Shown: positions 1 to 8,871, counted from the first letter of the stretch. The stretch: 64,000 nucleotides of DNA from Amycolatopsis lurida (GCF_900105055.1 NZ_FNTA01000004.1:5921501-5985500); one strand, 5' to 3'. Notes: generated by a model from the sequence alone, not told the origin. A program made the numbers and translations.

Positions 1-624
1 CGCGACCTCTTCCGCGGGCACCTGCCAGGTGCGTTCCTCGATGCCGTTGTGGATCACGGTGACCGCGTCGCCGTCGACCTCGAAGAGGTGCGCCACCTCG
101 CGGCGCATGGCCTGCGAGCAGGTGATCAGCGCGTCCGAGCGGTTCGCGAGCCACCATTCGACCGAGTGAACCTGCTGGTTCAGCGGATGCGAGAGCCAGC
201 CGGAATGCCGTCCGGCCTCGGTGGCGTGGATCGTGCCGACCAGCGGCACCCGCGCCGCCTCGGCGATCGCGATCGCGGGATGGGTGACCAGCCAGTCGTG
301 CGCGTGCACCACGTCCGGCTGCCAGGTGCGCAGCAGGTCGGTGGCGGCTCGGACCATCGCGTGCCCCATGGCCAGCGTCCACGCGACGAGGTCCCGTTCG
401 AAGGTCACGTGCATCGGATCCTCGGCGACCCGGATGATCCGGACGCCCTCGACCACGCGATCGGTCCTCGGATGGGTCTCGGCGTCGGTGCCCGCCGTGT
501 GACGGCACAGGACGACCACGTCGTGCCCCTGCCGGGCGAGATGCCGGGCCAGGGCGTGGACGTGCCGTGCGAGTCCGCCGACGACCACGGGTGGGTACTC
601 CCACGACAACATCAGCACGCGCAT
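1..624 (-). CDS. GT4 glycosyltransferase, glucan synthase type (partial)
   Basis: This is the N-terminal half (208 residues) of a retaining GT4 glycosyltransferase; the gene continues past the left edge. The start reads MRVLMLSWEYPPVVVGGLAR, the nucleotide-sugar synthase motif of GT4/GT5 glucan synthases, followed by the acceptor-side VHAHDWL segment and an IHNGIEE segment just before the donor-binding half, which is missing. A TAACCT hexamer ends six bases upstream of the ATG, so the mRNA is probably leaderless. With the GH57 and methyltransferase genes at 3.2-5.5 kb it matches the mycobacterial Rv3030-Rv3032 set for 6-O-methylglucose lipopolysaccharide, so an alpha-1,4-glucosyl transfer role is inferred. 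Confidence 0.85.
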   Translation of the reverse strand, partial: MRVLMLSWEYPPVVVGGLARHVHALARHLARQGHDVVVLCRHTAGTDAETHPRTDRVVEGVRIIRVAEDPMHVTFERDLVAWTLAMGHAMVRAATDLLRTWQPDVVHAHDWLVTHPAIAIAEAARVPLVGTIHATEAGRHSGWLSHPLNQQVHSVEWWLANRSDALITCSQAMRREVAHLFEVDGDAVTVIHNGIEERTWQVPAEEVA

Positions 625-732
625 GGGTGGAGGTTACTCGTGAGTCGGTCGTCACCGGGACCGGGCGATCACCCCTGCCGGTGAACCCGATCGAGGGCGA
701 CAGGAGCGGCGATCTTTGCCACCATCGGAGTG

Positions 733-2499
733 ATGACCTCCTCGGTGAACGCGGCCGGACCGGCCTTCGAAACCGTCGAACCGGTGCTCTCGACGCCGTG
801 GTCCGCGCAGGTCGGGCCCGGCGACGCGCTGCCGGAGTACCCGCGTCCGCGGCTGGTCCGCGAACGCTGGCTGAACCTCAACGGCGTCTGGGAGTACGCG
901 GGCAGCGGCGCGTCCGGCCGGAACGGGTACGGCGAGCGGATCCTGGTGCCGTTCCCGCTGGAGTCGGCGCTCTCCGGTATCGGGCGGCGGGACGAAACCC
1001 TCTGGTACCGCAAGGTTTTCAAGGTCCCGTCCGGCTGGGACGGTCAGCGCGTCCTGCTCCACTTCGGCGCTGTCGACCAGTCCGCCGAGGTCTGGGTCAA
1101 CAATCAGAAAGTGGCTGTCCACGAAGGGGGGTACACGGCCTTCAGCGCGGACATCACCGACGTGGTGCGGCCGTCGGGATCGCAGGAACTGACGGTCCGC
1201 GCGACGGACCGCACCGACGCTTCGACCCACCCCGTCGGCAAGCAGCGGAACGACCCGAAAGGGATCTTCTACACCGCCGCGTCGGGTATCTGGCAGACCG
1301 TCTGGCTGGAGCCGGTGCCGTCCGAGCACGTCCGGGATCTTCAGGTGACGCCAGACCTCGAAGGGGTGACGGTTGTGCCCAAGGTCACAGGCGGCGCCCG
1401 CGTGGAGCTGATCGTGAGCGAGCCCGATGGACCGGAAGTGGCACGCGTCGCGGAGGACGTGGGACGCCGCTTGCGCGCGGAGGTGCCTTCGCCGCGCCTC
1501 TGGACGCCCGACGATCCGTATCTCTACGACCTCCAGGTCCGCTTGCTCGACGAGAGCGGCACCGCGCTCGACGTCGTCGAGTCCTACACCGGGCTCCGCA
1601 CGATCGGGACGGTCGCCGACGCCCAGGGCAGGCCTCGGATCGCGCTCAACGGCCGGATCACCTTCCTCCACGGCCCGCTCGACCAGGGGTACTGGCCGGA
1701 CGGGATCCACACCGCCCCCACCGACGAGGCGTTGCGGTTCGACCTGGAGAAGACCAAGGAACTCGGCTTCAATTTCGTCCGCAAACACGTCAAGGTCGAG
1801 CCGGAGCGCTGGTATCACTGGGCGGATCGGCTGGGCCTGCTCGTCTGGCAGGACATGCCGTCGCTCACCGTCTCCTTCGACGGCCCGCCCGGCACCGCGC
1901 CCGATCCGGTGCCGGAGGCGAAGGCGCGGTTCGAAGCGGAACTGATCGAGATGATCGAGCAGTTGCGCGGCATGACCTCGATCGTCGGCTGGGTGCCGTT
2001 CAACGAGGGCTGGGGCGAATTCGACACCGCGCGGATCGCGAAGCTGGTGAAGGACCTCGACCCGACCAGGCTCGTCGTCGCGAACAGCGGGGTGAACTGC
2101 TGCTTCTCGCGGCCGGACACCGGAGCGGGCGACGTCTACGACGACCACACCTACGTCGGCCCGGGGAAGCCCTCGGTGAAGGACCACAGGGTGATCGTCG
2201 ACGGCGAGTACGGCGGCCTCGGCCTGGTCGTCGACGACCATCGCTGGCCGGGGGAGCCACAGGCTTATGAGATGACGCTGACCTCGGCACAGCTGACGAA
2301 GCGCTATGCCGAGGTCAGCGAACACCTCGAAAAGATCATCGCCGGAACCGGCCTGTCCGGCGCGATCTACACCCAGATCACCGACGTCGAGAACGAGGTC
2401 AACGGCCTGCTCACCTACGACCGGCGGGTGGTGAAGGCCGATGCGGCGACCGTCGCGGCCCGCAATCGCGCGGTCATCGAGGCGGGTCGGTCCGGCTGA
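733..2499 (+). CDS. Glycoside hydrolase family 2 protein
   Basis: A 588-residue GH2 enzyme of the beta-galactosidase / beta-glucuronidase / beta-mannosidase superfamily. The N-terminal jelly-roll sugar-binding domain shows WLNLNGVWEYA and LWYRKVF, the immunoglobulin-like middle domain follows, and the TIM barrel contains LVWQDMP. The likely acid/base is E425 in FNEGWGEFD and the likely nucleophile E492 in VDGEYGG. There is no signal peptide, so it should be cytoplasmic. It is shorter than LacZ and lacks the C-terminal domain 5. It is oriented against its neighbours and interrupts the glucan cluster, so it looks like an insertion. GTG at 730 directly precedes the ATG and is an equally possible start. 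Substrate is unknown. Confidence 0.85.
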   Translation: MTSSVNAAGPAFETVEPVLSTPWSAQVGPGDALPEYPRPRLVRERWLNLNGVWEYAGSGASGRNGYGERILVPFPLESALSGIGRRDETLWYRKVFKVPSGWDGQRVLLHFGAVDQSAEVWVNNQKVAVHEGGYTAFSADITDVVRPSGSQELTVRATDRTDASTHPVGKQRNDPKGIFYTAASGIWQTVWLEPVPSEHVRDLQVTPDLEGVTVVPKVTGGARVELIVSEPDGPEVARVAEDVGRRLRAEVPSPRLWTPDDPYLYDLQVRLLDESGTALDVVESYTGLRTIGTVADAQGRPRIALNGRITFLHGPLDQGYWPDGIHTAPTDEALRFDLEKTKELGFNFVRKHVKVEPERWYHWADRLGLLVWQDMPSLTVSFDGPPGTAPDPVPEAKARFEAELIEMIEQLRGMTSIVGWVPFNEGWGEFDTARIAKLVKDLDPTRLVVANSGVNCCFSRPDTGAGDVYDDHTYVGPGKPSVKDHRVIVDGEYGGLGLVVDDHRWPGEPQAYEMTLTSAQLTKRYAEVSEHLEKIIAGTGLSGAIYTQITDVENEVNGLLTYDRRVVKADAATVAARNRAVIEAGRSG

Positions 2500-2671
2500 A
2501 CCTCCACCGGACCGCCCGAGTCCCGGACCCGGACGGGCACCCCGAGCAGCTGAGAAGGCAGCTGCCCGGGGTCGTCTGGCGCTTCACCTGGTCGCGCGGG
2601 TGGCCGGGATCTTCGGGGACTTTGGTCGCCGGATCGCTCCGGGAACCCGCCCGTCTCGGGAAAAGTGCGGA

Positions 2672-3157
2672 TCAGCCGATCGTGGCGTCGATCGCCTTGG
2701 TGATCAGTTCGTCCTCGGGTTCGGTGCGCGGGCGGAACCGTCCCACCACTTCACCGGACGGGGCGACGAGGAACTTCTCGAAATTCCACTGCACGTCACC
2801 GGCGGCGCCTTCCGCGTCGACGGCCTTGGTCAATTCGGCGTAGAGCGGGTGCCGGGTTTCGCCGTTCACGTCCAGCTTTTCGAACAGCGGGAACGAAACG
2901 CCGTACGTCGTCGAGCAGAAGGTCTGGATCTCCTCGGCGGTGCCCGGCTCCTGTCCGGCGAACTGGTTGCACGGGAACCCGACGACGGAGAAACCTTTGT
3001 CCGCGTACCGTTCCTGCAGCTTCTCCAGCCCGGTGTACTGCGGGGTCAGCCCGCATTTCGACGCCACGTTCACCACCAGCAGCGTCTTGCCCTCGAGCGC
3101 GCCGAGCGTCGTGTCCTCGCCCGCGAGCGTCTTCAGTGGGATGTCGTGGATGCCCAT
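2672..3157 (-). CDS. Glutathione peroxidase family protein (thiol peroxidase)
   Basis: A 161-residue GPx-fold peroxidase with the peroxidatic cysteine C35 in NVASKCGLTPQY, the conserved FPCNQFAGQEPG loop (Q65 region) and the catalytic tryptophan in VQWNFEKFLV. C81 in the TFCS segment is a candidate resolving cysteine, so a thioredoxin-dependent hydroperoxide reductase is more likely than a glutathione enzyme, since actinomycetes use mycothiol. The residue at the active site is cysteine, not selenocysteine (no in-frame TGA). It lies 15 bases after the GH57 gene on the same strand and is probably cotranscribed. Confidence 0.9.
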   Translation of the reverse strand: MGIHDIPLKTLAGEDTTLGALEGKTLLVVNVASKCGLTPQYTGLEKLQERYADKGFSVVGFPCNQFAGQEPGTAEEIQTFCSTTYGVSFPLFEKLDVNGETRHPLYAELTKAVDAEGAAGDVQWNFEKFLVAPSGEVVGRFRPRTEPEDELITKAIDATIG

Positions 3158-3172
3158 GATTGCCCCTTTTCG

Positions 3173-4684
3173 TCATTTCCTCAGCAGGTCACGCGCGTCG
3201 ACATGGCCGAAGGGCCCGTCGTCGCGCCGGAACGCGGCCGCGGTCTCCCGTGCGCGGTCGAGCGCACCGTCGCGGAGCAGTCCGGCGAGCGTGTCGAACC
3301 GTTCGGTGTGCACCTTCGCCCGCCGCCGCGCGTAGTCGGCGGCGGAATCCTTGGTGACCATGAACGCCCAGTCGCTCGACAGCGCCAGCATCGCCTCGGC
3401 GACGGCCTGATCGCGGACGGCGTCGCGGGTCGTCGTGTCCATCCCGGTGACCAGGTCCAGCATCCGGTGCTGCAGCGCGGTGTTGTCCCGCACCATGTCG
3501 GCGACCTGCTCGCCGTCCCAGACCCGCCAGTCCTTGCCCGAGCCCCACGACGACGCCGGGAGGTCGACCTTCCCGCCGAGGTGGCCCGCTTCGAGCGCGC
3601 CCTTGAGCGTCGTGACACGGACTCCAGCCTCGGGCAGCGCCCGGAGGACACCTTCGAGCCAGGCCGGGCCCTCGTGCCACCAGTGCCCGAACAGTTCCGT
3701 GTCGTACGCGGCGACGACGAGTGATTCGCGGCCGTGCTCGGCCTTGAGCGAGCGCAGGCGGGCGACGACGGTGTCGACGAAGTCCTGGACGTGGCCGCCG
3801 AGGGTGGCCGTCGCCAGCGCCGGGTCGTAGGGCGCCTTGTCCGGCGGCTCGACGGTTTTGCCGGTCACCCGCGACGGTTTGAGGCCGACCTCGTGCGCCC
3901 AGGTGTGGAAGTCGCGGTACGCGGCATGGCCGGGGTAGCCGGCCTTCGGCGACCAGACGCGGTACGTGACTTCGAGGTCGCGGCCGAAGCAGACGACGTC
4001 GGAATCGCCGACGGTCCGCGCCGCTGAGGTGTCGCCGTGCAGGGAAGGCCCGTCGACCATGAACCGCTGGACTCCCGCGGCGGCGTATCCGGATTCCATT
4101 CCGGGCGCGTAACCGCATTCAGGTGCCCAAATGCCCTCGGGGCGCCGTCCGATCCGCAGCGCGGTGTCGGCCAGCCCGCCACGCAGCATGAAGTCGCGGA
4201 CCGCCGGGTCGAGCAGCGGCTGGAACGGATGTGCCAGCGGGCCGCCGAGCAGTTCGATCGTCCCATTGTCCACAAAGGACCGCAGGATCGGCGAGAAACC
4301 GTGCCGCCAGTGGGTTTCGAGTTCTTCCGATGCCTTGAGCGCCGTCCGGTACTCGCTCGCCGCGAGGTCGCGCAGCAGCGGGTCGCCGCGCCAGAGCGTG
4401 GACGCGTGCCAGGAGCGCAGCTGCCAGTGGCCGAGCCAGTCGTGGAAGGCGTCGATGCAGTACGGGTCGTCGAGCTGGGCGGCGAGGATCGGCGTCATGC
4501 CGAGGGTGAGGACGTCTTCGCGGCCCTCGTCGGCGAAGCGGCGCAGGAGGTCGACCATCGGCAGGTAGGAATGCGCCCACGCCTGGTAGAGCCATTCTTC
4601 GCCGACCGGCCAGGAGCCGTGATGCGGCAGCCATGGCAGATGGCTGTGCACGACGAGGCAGAACGTGCCCTCGTACTCGCTCAT
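3173..4684 (-). CDS. GH57 1,4-alpha-glucan branching enzyme
   Basis: A 503-residue family GH57 protein with a C-terminal DUF1957-type region. It opens with LVVHSHLPWLPHHGSWPVGE, the first conserved GH57 region. The likely nucleophile is E189 in GIWAPECGYAPG and the likely acid D328 in AYDTELFGHWWHEG. GH57 branching enzymes introduce alpha-1,6 branches into alpha-1,4-glucan. In mycobacteria the homologue (Rv3031, from memory) sits beside a methyltransferase and a GT4 enzyme and serves methylglucose lipopolysaccharide synthesis. The start overlaps the stop of the methyltransferase gene by four bases (ATGA), so the two are translationally coupled. Confidence 0.9.
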   Translation of the reverse strand: MSEYEGTFCLVVHSHLPWLPHHGSWPVGEEWLYQAWAHSYLPMVDLLRRFADEGREDVLTLGMTPILAAQLDDPYCIDAFHDWLGHWQLRSWHASTLWRGDPLLRDLAASEYRTALKASEELETHWRHGFSPILRSFVDNGTIELLGGPLAHPFQPLLDPAVRDFMLRGGLADTALRIGRRPEGIWAPECGYAPGMESGYAAAGVQRFMVDGPSLHGDTSAARTVGDSDVVCFGRDLEVTYRVWSPKAGYPGHAAYRDFHTWAHEVGLKPSRVTGKTVEPPDKAPYDPALATATLGGHVQDFVDTVVARLRSLKAEHGRESLVVAAYDTELFGHWWHEGPAWLEGVLRALPEAGVRVTTLKGALEAGHLGGKVDLPASSWGSGKDWRVWDGEQVADMVRDNTALQHRMLDLVTGMDTTTRDAVRDQAVAEAMLALSSDWAFMVTKDSAADYARRRAKVHTERFDTLAGLLRDGALDRARETAAAFRRDDGPFGHVDARDLLRK

Positions 4685-5454
4685 CGGCGCACCGCCACGG
4701 CCACGAGGTCGAGGCTGGCGTCGAGGTCCTCACCGTGGATGGCGAAATCCGCGGCCCGGATGGCTTCGACATCGGCGAGCAGCTCCGCCGGCCAGGTCGC
4801 CTGACCGGGCAGCTGTCCCATGACGACGTCGAGCTGCGCGTCGATGATCGAGCCGCCGTACTTGGCGTCGAGCTTGGCGACGCCTTCGCCGTGGTGGAGG
4901 CCGTGCAGCGTCTCGACCTCGAAACCCGCTTCGCGCAGCAGTTCGTCCAATTCGGACGGTGCGAGTTCCCTGGTGTGGAACGGGTTGAGCGGGGTGTCGC
5001 TGTCCGGGGTGAAGGTCAGCCGGTTGGGCGTGGTGACGATCAGGCGGCCGCCGGGGGAGAGCACGCGGCGGCATTCGGCGAGGAAGGCGCCCTGGTCCCA
5101 GAGATGCTCGATCACCTGGAAGTTGGCGACGACGTCGATCGAGGCGTCCCGCAGCGGCAGGAACACCAGGTTCGCCCTGGCCACGCCGATGCCGGGGTAG
5201 CGGCGGGCGACGTGCTCGGTGGTGGGGACGTCGTAGTCGAGGGCGAGCACCCGCTCGGCGACGGTGGCGATGAGCCCGGCACCGTAGCCCTCGCCGCACC
5301 CGGCCTCCAGGACGGTCTTGCCTTCGCACAGGGGCAGGAGCTCCTGGTACGCGGCCTCGTGGCGGCGGTACCAGTAGTTTTCCTCGGCGATGCCCGGCAC
5401 GGTGCGTTCACCGGTGAGGTGCAGCGCTTCGGCCCTGGTGGCTGGGGTGGTCAC
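4681..5454 (-). CDS. Class I SAM-dependent methyltransferase
   Basis: A 257-residue Rossmann methyltransferase. The SAM-binding glycine loop is VLEAGCGEGYG, followed by LALDYDV and an IDVVANFQVIEHLWD segment, the Methyltransf_11 pattern. It is first in the operon with the GH57 branching enzyme, to which it is coupled by an ATGA overlap. By position it corresponds to Rv3030 of M. tuberculosis, proposed to methylate glucose residues of the polymer. The acceptor here is inferred, not visible. Confidence 0.85.
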   Translation of the reverse strand: MTTPATRAEALHLTGERTVPGIAEENYWYRRHEAAYQELLPLCEGKTVLEAGCGEGYGAGLIATVAERVLALDYDVPTTEHVARRYPGIGVARANLVFLPLRDASIDVVANFQVIEHLWDQGAFLAECRRVLSPGGRLIVTTPNRLTFTPDSDTPLNPFHTRELAPSELDELLREAGFEVETLHGLHHGEGVAKLDAKYGGSIIDAQLDVVMGQLPGQATWPAELLADVEAIRAADFAIHGEDLDASLDLVAVAVRR

Positions 5455-5487
5455 GCCGCGACCCTACCGGCCGGTCACTTCGACCCT

Positions 5488-5547
5488 CCCGCAACTAGTC
5501 ACCTACTTGCGTTGTTCGGCACTCGCAAGTAGGTGACGAATTGCGGG
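5488..5547. repeat. Imperfect inverted repeat with conserved TAGTC/GACGA ends
   Basis: Two 24-base arms (5488-5511 and 5524-5547) flank a 12-base loop. The left end at 5490-5500 is CGCAACTAGTC, the right end at 5535-5545 is GACGAATTGCG, and the inner parts of the arms are fully complementary. The same end pattern occurs at 23680-23744, 28474-28495 and 49112-49133. Here it lies between divergently transcribed genes, so it cannot be only a terminator for both. Confidence 0.75.
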
Positions 5548-5584
5548 GTTGTCACGTTTCGCGGCGCTGCGCAGTCCAGGAGAT

Positions 5585-6007
5585 ATGCAACGGACATTCA
5601 CCCGCGTACTGCTCGTCGTCTTCGGTCTCATCGAACTGCCCGTCGGGCTGTGGCCGCTGTTCAGCCCGGAGGGCTTCTACCGGGACTTCCCGGGGTTCCG
5701 CACCGGCTGGGTGGCGATGGACGGCCCCTTCAACGAGCACCTGATCCAGGACTTCGGTGGCCTCAACCTGGCGCTTTCCGCGATCCTGATCGGCGCCGCC
5801 GTGATCGGGACGACCGCCGTGGCCAGGCTCGCGGCGCTCGCCACCTTCTGCTTCGGACTGCCGCACTTCCTCTACCACCTCGGCCACGTCTCGCATTTCG
5901 AGCCGGTGGACCAGGTGCTGATCGTCGTGACGACGGCGCTGGGCGCGGTGCTCCCGATCGTGTTGGCGTTGATCCCCTCGAAGCGGGTTACACCGGCGAC
6001 ACCGTGA
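5585..6007 (+). CDS. Small integral membrane protein, unknown function
   Basis: About 140 residues with four predicted hydrophobic helices (LLVVFGLIELPVGLWPLF; LNLALSAILIGAAVIG; LAALATFCFGLPHFLYHL; VLIVVTTALGAVLPIVLAL). The ATG at 5585 is chosen because GGAG lies four to five bases upstream; an in-frame start 36 bases earlier lacks a site. The end overlaps the 3' end of the convergent DegV gene by 20 bases. I do not recognise a function. Confidence 0.75.
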   Translation: MQRTFTRVLLVVFGLIELPVGLWPLFSPEGFYRDFPGFRTGWVAMDGPFNEHLIQDFGGLNLALSAILIGAAVIGTTAVARLAALATFCFGLPHFLYHLGHVSHFEPVDQVLIVVTTALGAVLPIVLALIPSKRVTPATP

Positions 6008-6839
6008 TGCCGATGGCGCCGGGGCCGAGGTGGGCGCCGAGGATCATGCTGGCGTCCACCAGGGTGCTGTCGACCATATGCGGCAGCCGTGCCCGCAGCC
6101 GCCCGCCGATCTCGAGATCGCGTTCGTCCGGCCCGAACCGGGTGATGGCGACCTCCACGTCCTGATCGCCCGCGCACTCCACCGCGAGATCGACGAGCTT
6201 GTTGAGCGCCCGCCGCTGGCCCGGGACCCGGGTCAGCGGGGCGACCTCGCCGTTCTTCACCGTCAGCAGGGGTTTGATCGAGAACGCCGAGCCGAGGAAG
6301 GCCTGCGCGGCACCGATCCGGCCGCCGCGGCGCAGGAACTCCAGCGTGTCGACGTAGAGGATCTCCCGGCTGCCGCGGAACCGGCGTTCGGCGGCGTCGA
6401 TCACCCGGGTGGCCTGCCCGCCGGCGGCGGCGACCTTGGCCGCCGAGGTCGCCGCGAAACCGAGGCTCATCCCGGTGGTCCCGCTGTCGAGGACGTGGAC
6501 GGGGACGTTCACCTGCTGGGCGGCCTCGCGGGCGGCGTTCACCGTCTCCGACATGCGGCCCGAGATGTGGATGCTGACGATCGCGGAGGCGCCCTTGCTC
6601 GCGGCGTCCTGGAACGCCCAGAAGAACGCGGCGACCTCGGGCGGCGCCGTCTTCACCGGGGTGCCGGCCCGCAGGTGGCCGATGATGTCCTCGCGGTTGT
6701 AGCGGTTCTCTTCGTCGAACTGCTCTCCGACCTGCAGTTGGACCTGAACGACGCCGATTCCCCAGCGTTCGGCGACCGGGGCGGGGAGGCAGGCGGTGGA
6801 GTCCGTGATCACGGCGACGGGGCCGGGCATGGAACGCAT
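5988..6839 (-). CDS. DegV family fatty-acid-binding protein
   Basis: A 283-residue DegV protein. The N-terminal domain begins PVAVITDSTACLP with the family serine/threonine loop, and the second domain contains LDSGTTGMSLGF, followed by the EFLRRGGRIG segment. The family binds long-chain fatty acids, and in Firmicutes the FakB members present them to a fatty-acid kinase; no kinase gene is seen here. ATG 6839 is preferred because a TAACCT hexamer lies eight bases upstream; ATG 6830 is the alternative. Confidence 0.88.
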   Translation of the reverse strand: MRSMPGPVAVITDSTACLPAPVAERWGIGVVQVQLQVGEQFDEENRYNREDIIGHLRAGTPVKTAPPEVAAFFWAFQDAASKGASAIVSIHISGRMSETVNAAREAAQQVNVPVHVLDSGTTGMSLGFAATSAAKVAAAGGQATRVIDAAERRFRGSREILYVDTLEFLRRGGRIGAAQAFLGSAFSIKPLLTVKNGEVAPLTRVPGQRRALNKLVDLAVECAGDQDVEVAITRFGPDERDLEIGGRLRARLPHMVDSTLVDASMILGAHLGPGAIGITVSPV

Positions 6840-7082
6840 GGTGGGGCAGGTTAGCCCGTCGTACCCGGCGGGTGTACCCCGGAATACGGCCGTTCGGGTT
6901 AGTCGGCCGGTAACACTCACTTCCGGGTGAATTACCTGGACGATGGTCCCACTAAAACGTGCATCCAGGTGAATGAAGTCACCTCGGGGGGCCGCGGCGC
7001 TGAAATGGCCCTAATCTACCGGCCAGTAGAGCTGTTGCCCCGTGGCCGACGCCGGCCACCAACGGGAGGTCGAAGTAGACCC

Positions 7083-7868
7083 ATGACGAACATCGTTGTC
7101 CTGGTCAAGCAGGTACCGGACACCTACTCGGAGCGGAAGCTCTCCGGTGCCGACAACACTCTTGACCGCGAATCCGCCGACGCCGTGCTCGACGAGATCA
7201 ACGAGAAGGCCGTCGAAGAAGCCCTGAAGATCAAGGAAGCCGGCGAGGGCGAGGTCACCGTCGTCTCGGTGGGTCCCGACCGCGCGACCGACGCGATCCG
7301 CAAGGCGCTGTCCATGGGTGCCGACAAGGCCATCCACGTCTCCGACGAGGCCCTTCACGGCTCCGACGCGATCGCCACCGCCAAGGTGCTGGCCGCCGCG
7401 ATCTCCAAGGTCGAAGGCTTCGACCTGGTCATCACCGGTAACGAGGCCTCCGACGGCCGCGGTGGCGCCGTGCCGGCGATCATCGCCGAGCTGCTCGGCC
7501 TGCCGCAGCTGACCCACGTGAACGAGCTGACCGTCGACGGCACCTCGATCAAGGCCGACCGCTACACCGAGGACGGCGTCACGCACCTCGAGGCGAACCT
7601 GCCCGCGGTGGTGAGCGTCGGCGAGAAGATCAACGAGCCGCGCTACCCCTCCTTCAAGGGCATCATGGCCGCGAAGAAGAAGCCGGTCGAGACGCTGACC
7701 GTCGCGGACCTGGGCGTCGACGCCGGCGAGGTCGGCCTCGGCAACGCCTGGTCGTCCGTGCTCGAAGCCTCTCCGAAGCCGCCGCGCACCGCCGGTGAGC
7801 GCGTCGAGGACGAGGGTGACGGCGGCAGCAAGGTGGCCGCCTACCTGGTCGCGCAGAAGCTCATCTGA
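7083..7868 (+). CDS. etfB: Electron transfer flavoprotein subunit beta
   Basis: A 261-residue ETF beta (FixA) subunit. It starts MTNIVVLVKQVPDTYSERKL and carries the LVITGNEASDGRGG adenine-nucleotide segment and the VVSVGEKINEPRYPSFKGIM tail typical of the family. With EtfA it carries electrons from acyl-CoA dehydrogenases to the respiratory chain. Start ATG 7083 has a GGGAGG site at 7064-7069. The upstream region holds a 7-bp inverted repeat (6934-6940 with 6964-6970). The etfA gene follows after 26 bases. The pair corresponds to Rv3029c-Rv3028c. Confidence 0.96.
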   Translation: MTNIVVLVKQVPDTYSERKLSGADNTLDRESADAVLDEINEKAVEEALKIKEAGEGEVTVVSVGPDRATDAIRKALSMGADKAIHVSDEALHGSDAIATAKVLAAAISKVEGFDLVITGNEASDGRGGAVPAIIAELLGLPQLTHVNELTVDGTSIKADRYTEDGVTHLEANLPAVVSVGEKINEPRYPSFKGIMAAKKKPVETLTVADLGVDAGEVGLGNAWSSVLEASPKPPRTAGERVEDEGDGGSKVAAYLVAQKLI

Positions 7869-7894
7869 GACAGGTTTCGAGGAGGAATAGGGAA

Positions 7895-8854
7895 ATGGCT
7901 GAAGTACTCGTCCTCGTCGACCACGTCGACGGTGAAGTCAAGAAGGTCACGCTCGAGCTGCTGACCGCCGCTCGTGAACTGGGTGAGCCGTCCGCGGTCG
8001 TCGTCGGCCCGACCGGCACCGCCGCCAAGGCGAAGGAAGCCCTCGCCGCGCACGGCGCCGCCAAGGTGTACGTCGCCGAGGGCGACAACGCCACCGGCTT
8101 CCTGGTCACCCCGAAGGTGGACGTCCTCGCCGCGCTCGCGGAGCGGACCTCCCCGGCCGCCGTGCTCGTCGCGGCCAGCGCCGAGGGCAAGGAGGTGTCC
8201 GCCCGGGTCGCGGTCCGCCTCGGCTCCGGTCTGCTGTACGACGCCGTCGGTGTGAACGGCGACGGCAGCGTCGACCAGTCCATCTTCGGTGGCGCGTTCT
8301 CCGTGAAGTCCAAGTCCACCAAGGGTGTCCCGGTCATCTCGGTCCGCCCGGGCGCGGTCGAGGCGGCCCCGGCCGAGGGTGCCGCCGCCGAGGAGACCGT
8401 CGAGGTCCCCGCGGGCGACCCGGCGAAGTCCGCCAGGATCACCGGCGTCGAGCCGATCGTCGGCGGCGACCGGCCGGAGCTGACCGAGGCCTCGGTCGTC
8501 GTCTCCGGTGGCCGCGGTGTCGGCTCGGCCGACAAGTTCGACGTCGTCGAGGCGCTCGCCGACTCGCTCGGTGCCGCCGTCGGTGCTTCCCGCGCCGCCG
8601 TCGACTCGGGCTACTACCCGGCGCAGTTCCAGGTCGGCCAGACCGGTAAGACGGTCTCGCCGCAGCTGTACATCGCGCTCGGCATCTCCGGCGCGATCCA
8701 GCACCGCGCGGGTATGCAGACCTCGAAGACCATCATCGCGGTCAACAAGGACGCCGAGGCGCCGATCTTCGAGATCGCCGACTTCGGTGTGGTGGGCGAC
8801 CTGTTCAACGTCGCGCCGCAGCTGACCGAAGAGGTCCAGAAGCGCAAGGGCTGA
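7895..8854 (+). CDS. etfA: Electron transfer flavoprotein subunit alpha
   Basis: A 319-residue ETF alpha (FixB) subunit. The C-terminal FAD-binding domain shows VVSGGRGVGSADKFDVVEAL, QVGQTGKTVSPQLYIALGIS and the closing VVGDLFNVAPQLTEEV. It forms the heterodimer with EtfB encoded immediately upstream. The ATG follows a strong GAGGAGG site. A rho-independent terminator lies just after the stop codon. Confidence 0.96.
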   Translation: MAEVLVLVDHVDGEVKKVTLELLTAARELGEPSAVVVGPTGTAAKAKEALAAHGAAKVYVAEGDNATGFLVTPKVDVLAALAERTSPAAVLVAASAEGKEVSARVAVRLGSGLLYDAVGVNGDGSVDQSIFGGAFSVKSKSTKGVPVISVRPGAVEAAPAEGAAAEETVEVPAGDPAKSARITGVEPIVGGDRPELTEASVVVSGGRGVGSADKFDVVEALADSLGAAVGASRAAVDSGYYPAQFQVGQTGKTVSPQLYIALGISGAIQHRAGMQTSKTIIAVNKDAEAPIFEIADFGVVGDLFNVAPQLTEEVQKRKG

Positions 8855-8871
8855 TGTCCTTCGTTCGAAGA

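Noticed and set aside
567..2325. Long alternative frames on both strands over the GH2 gene
   Set aside because: They are Arg/Pro-rich shadow frames without motifs; the GH2 frame has both catalytic glutamates.
5488..5547. A simple rho-independent terminator at this hairpin
   Set aside because: The flanking genes are divergent, so neither needs a terminator there, and there is no T-tract. It was called a repeat element.
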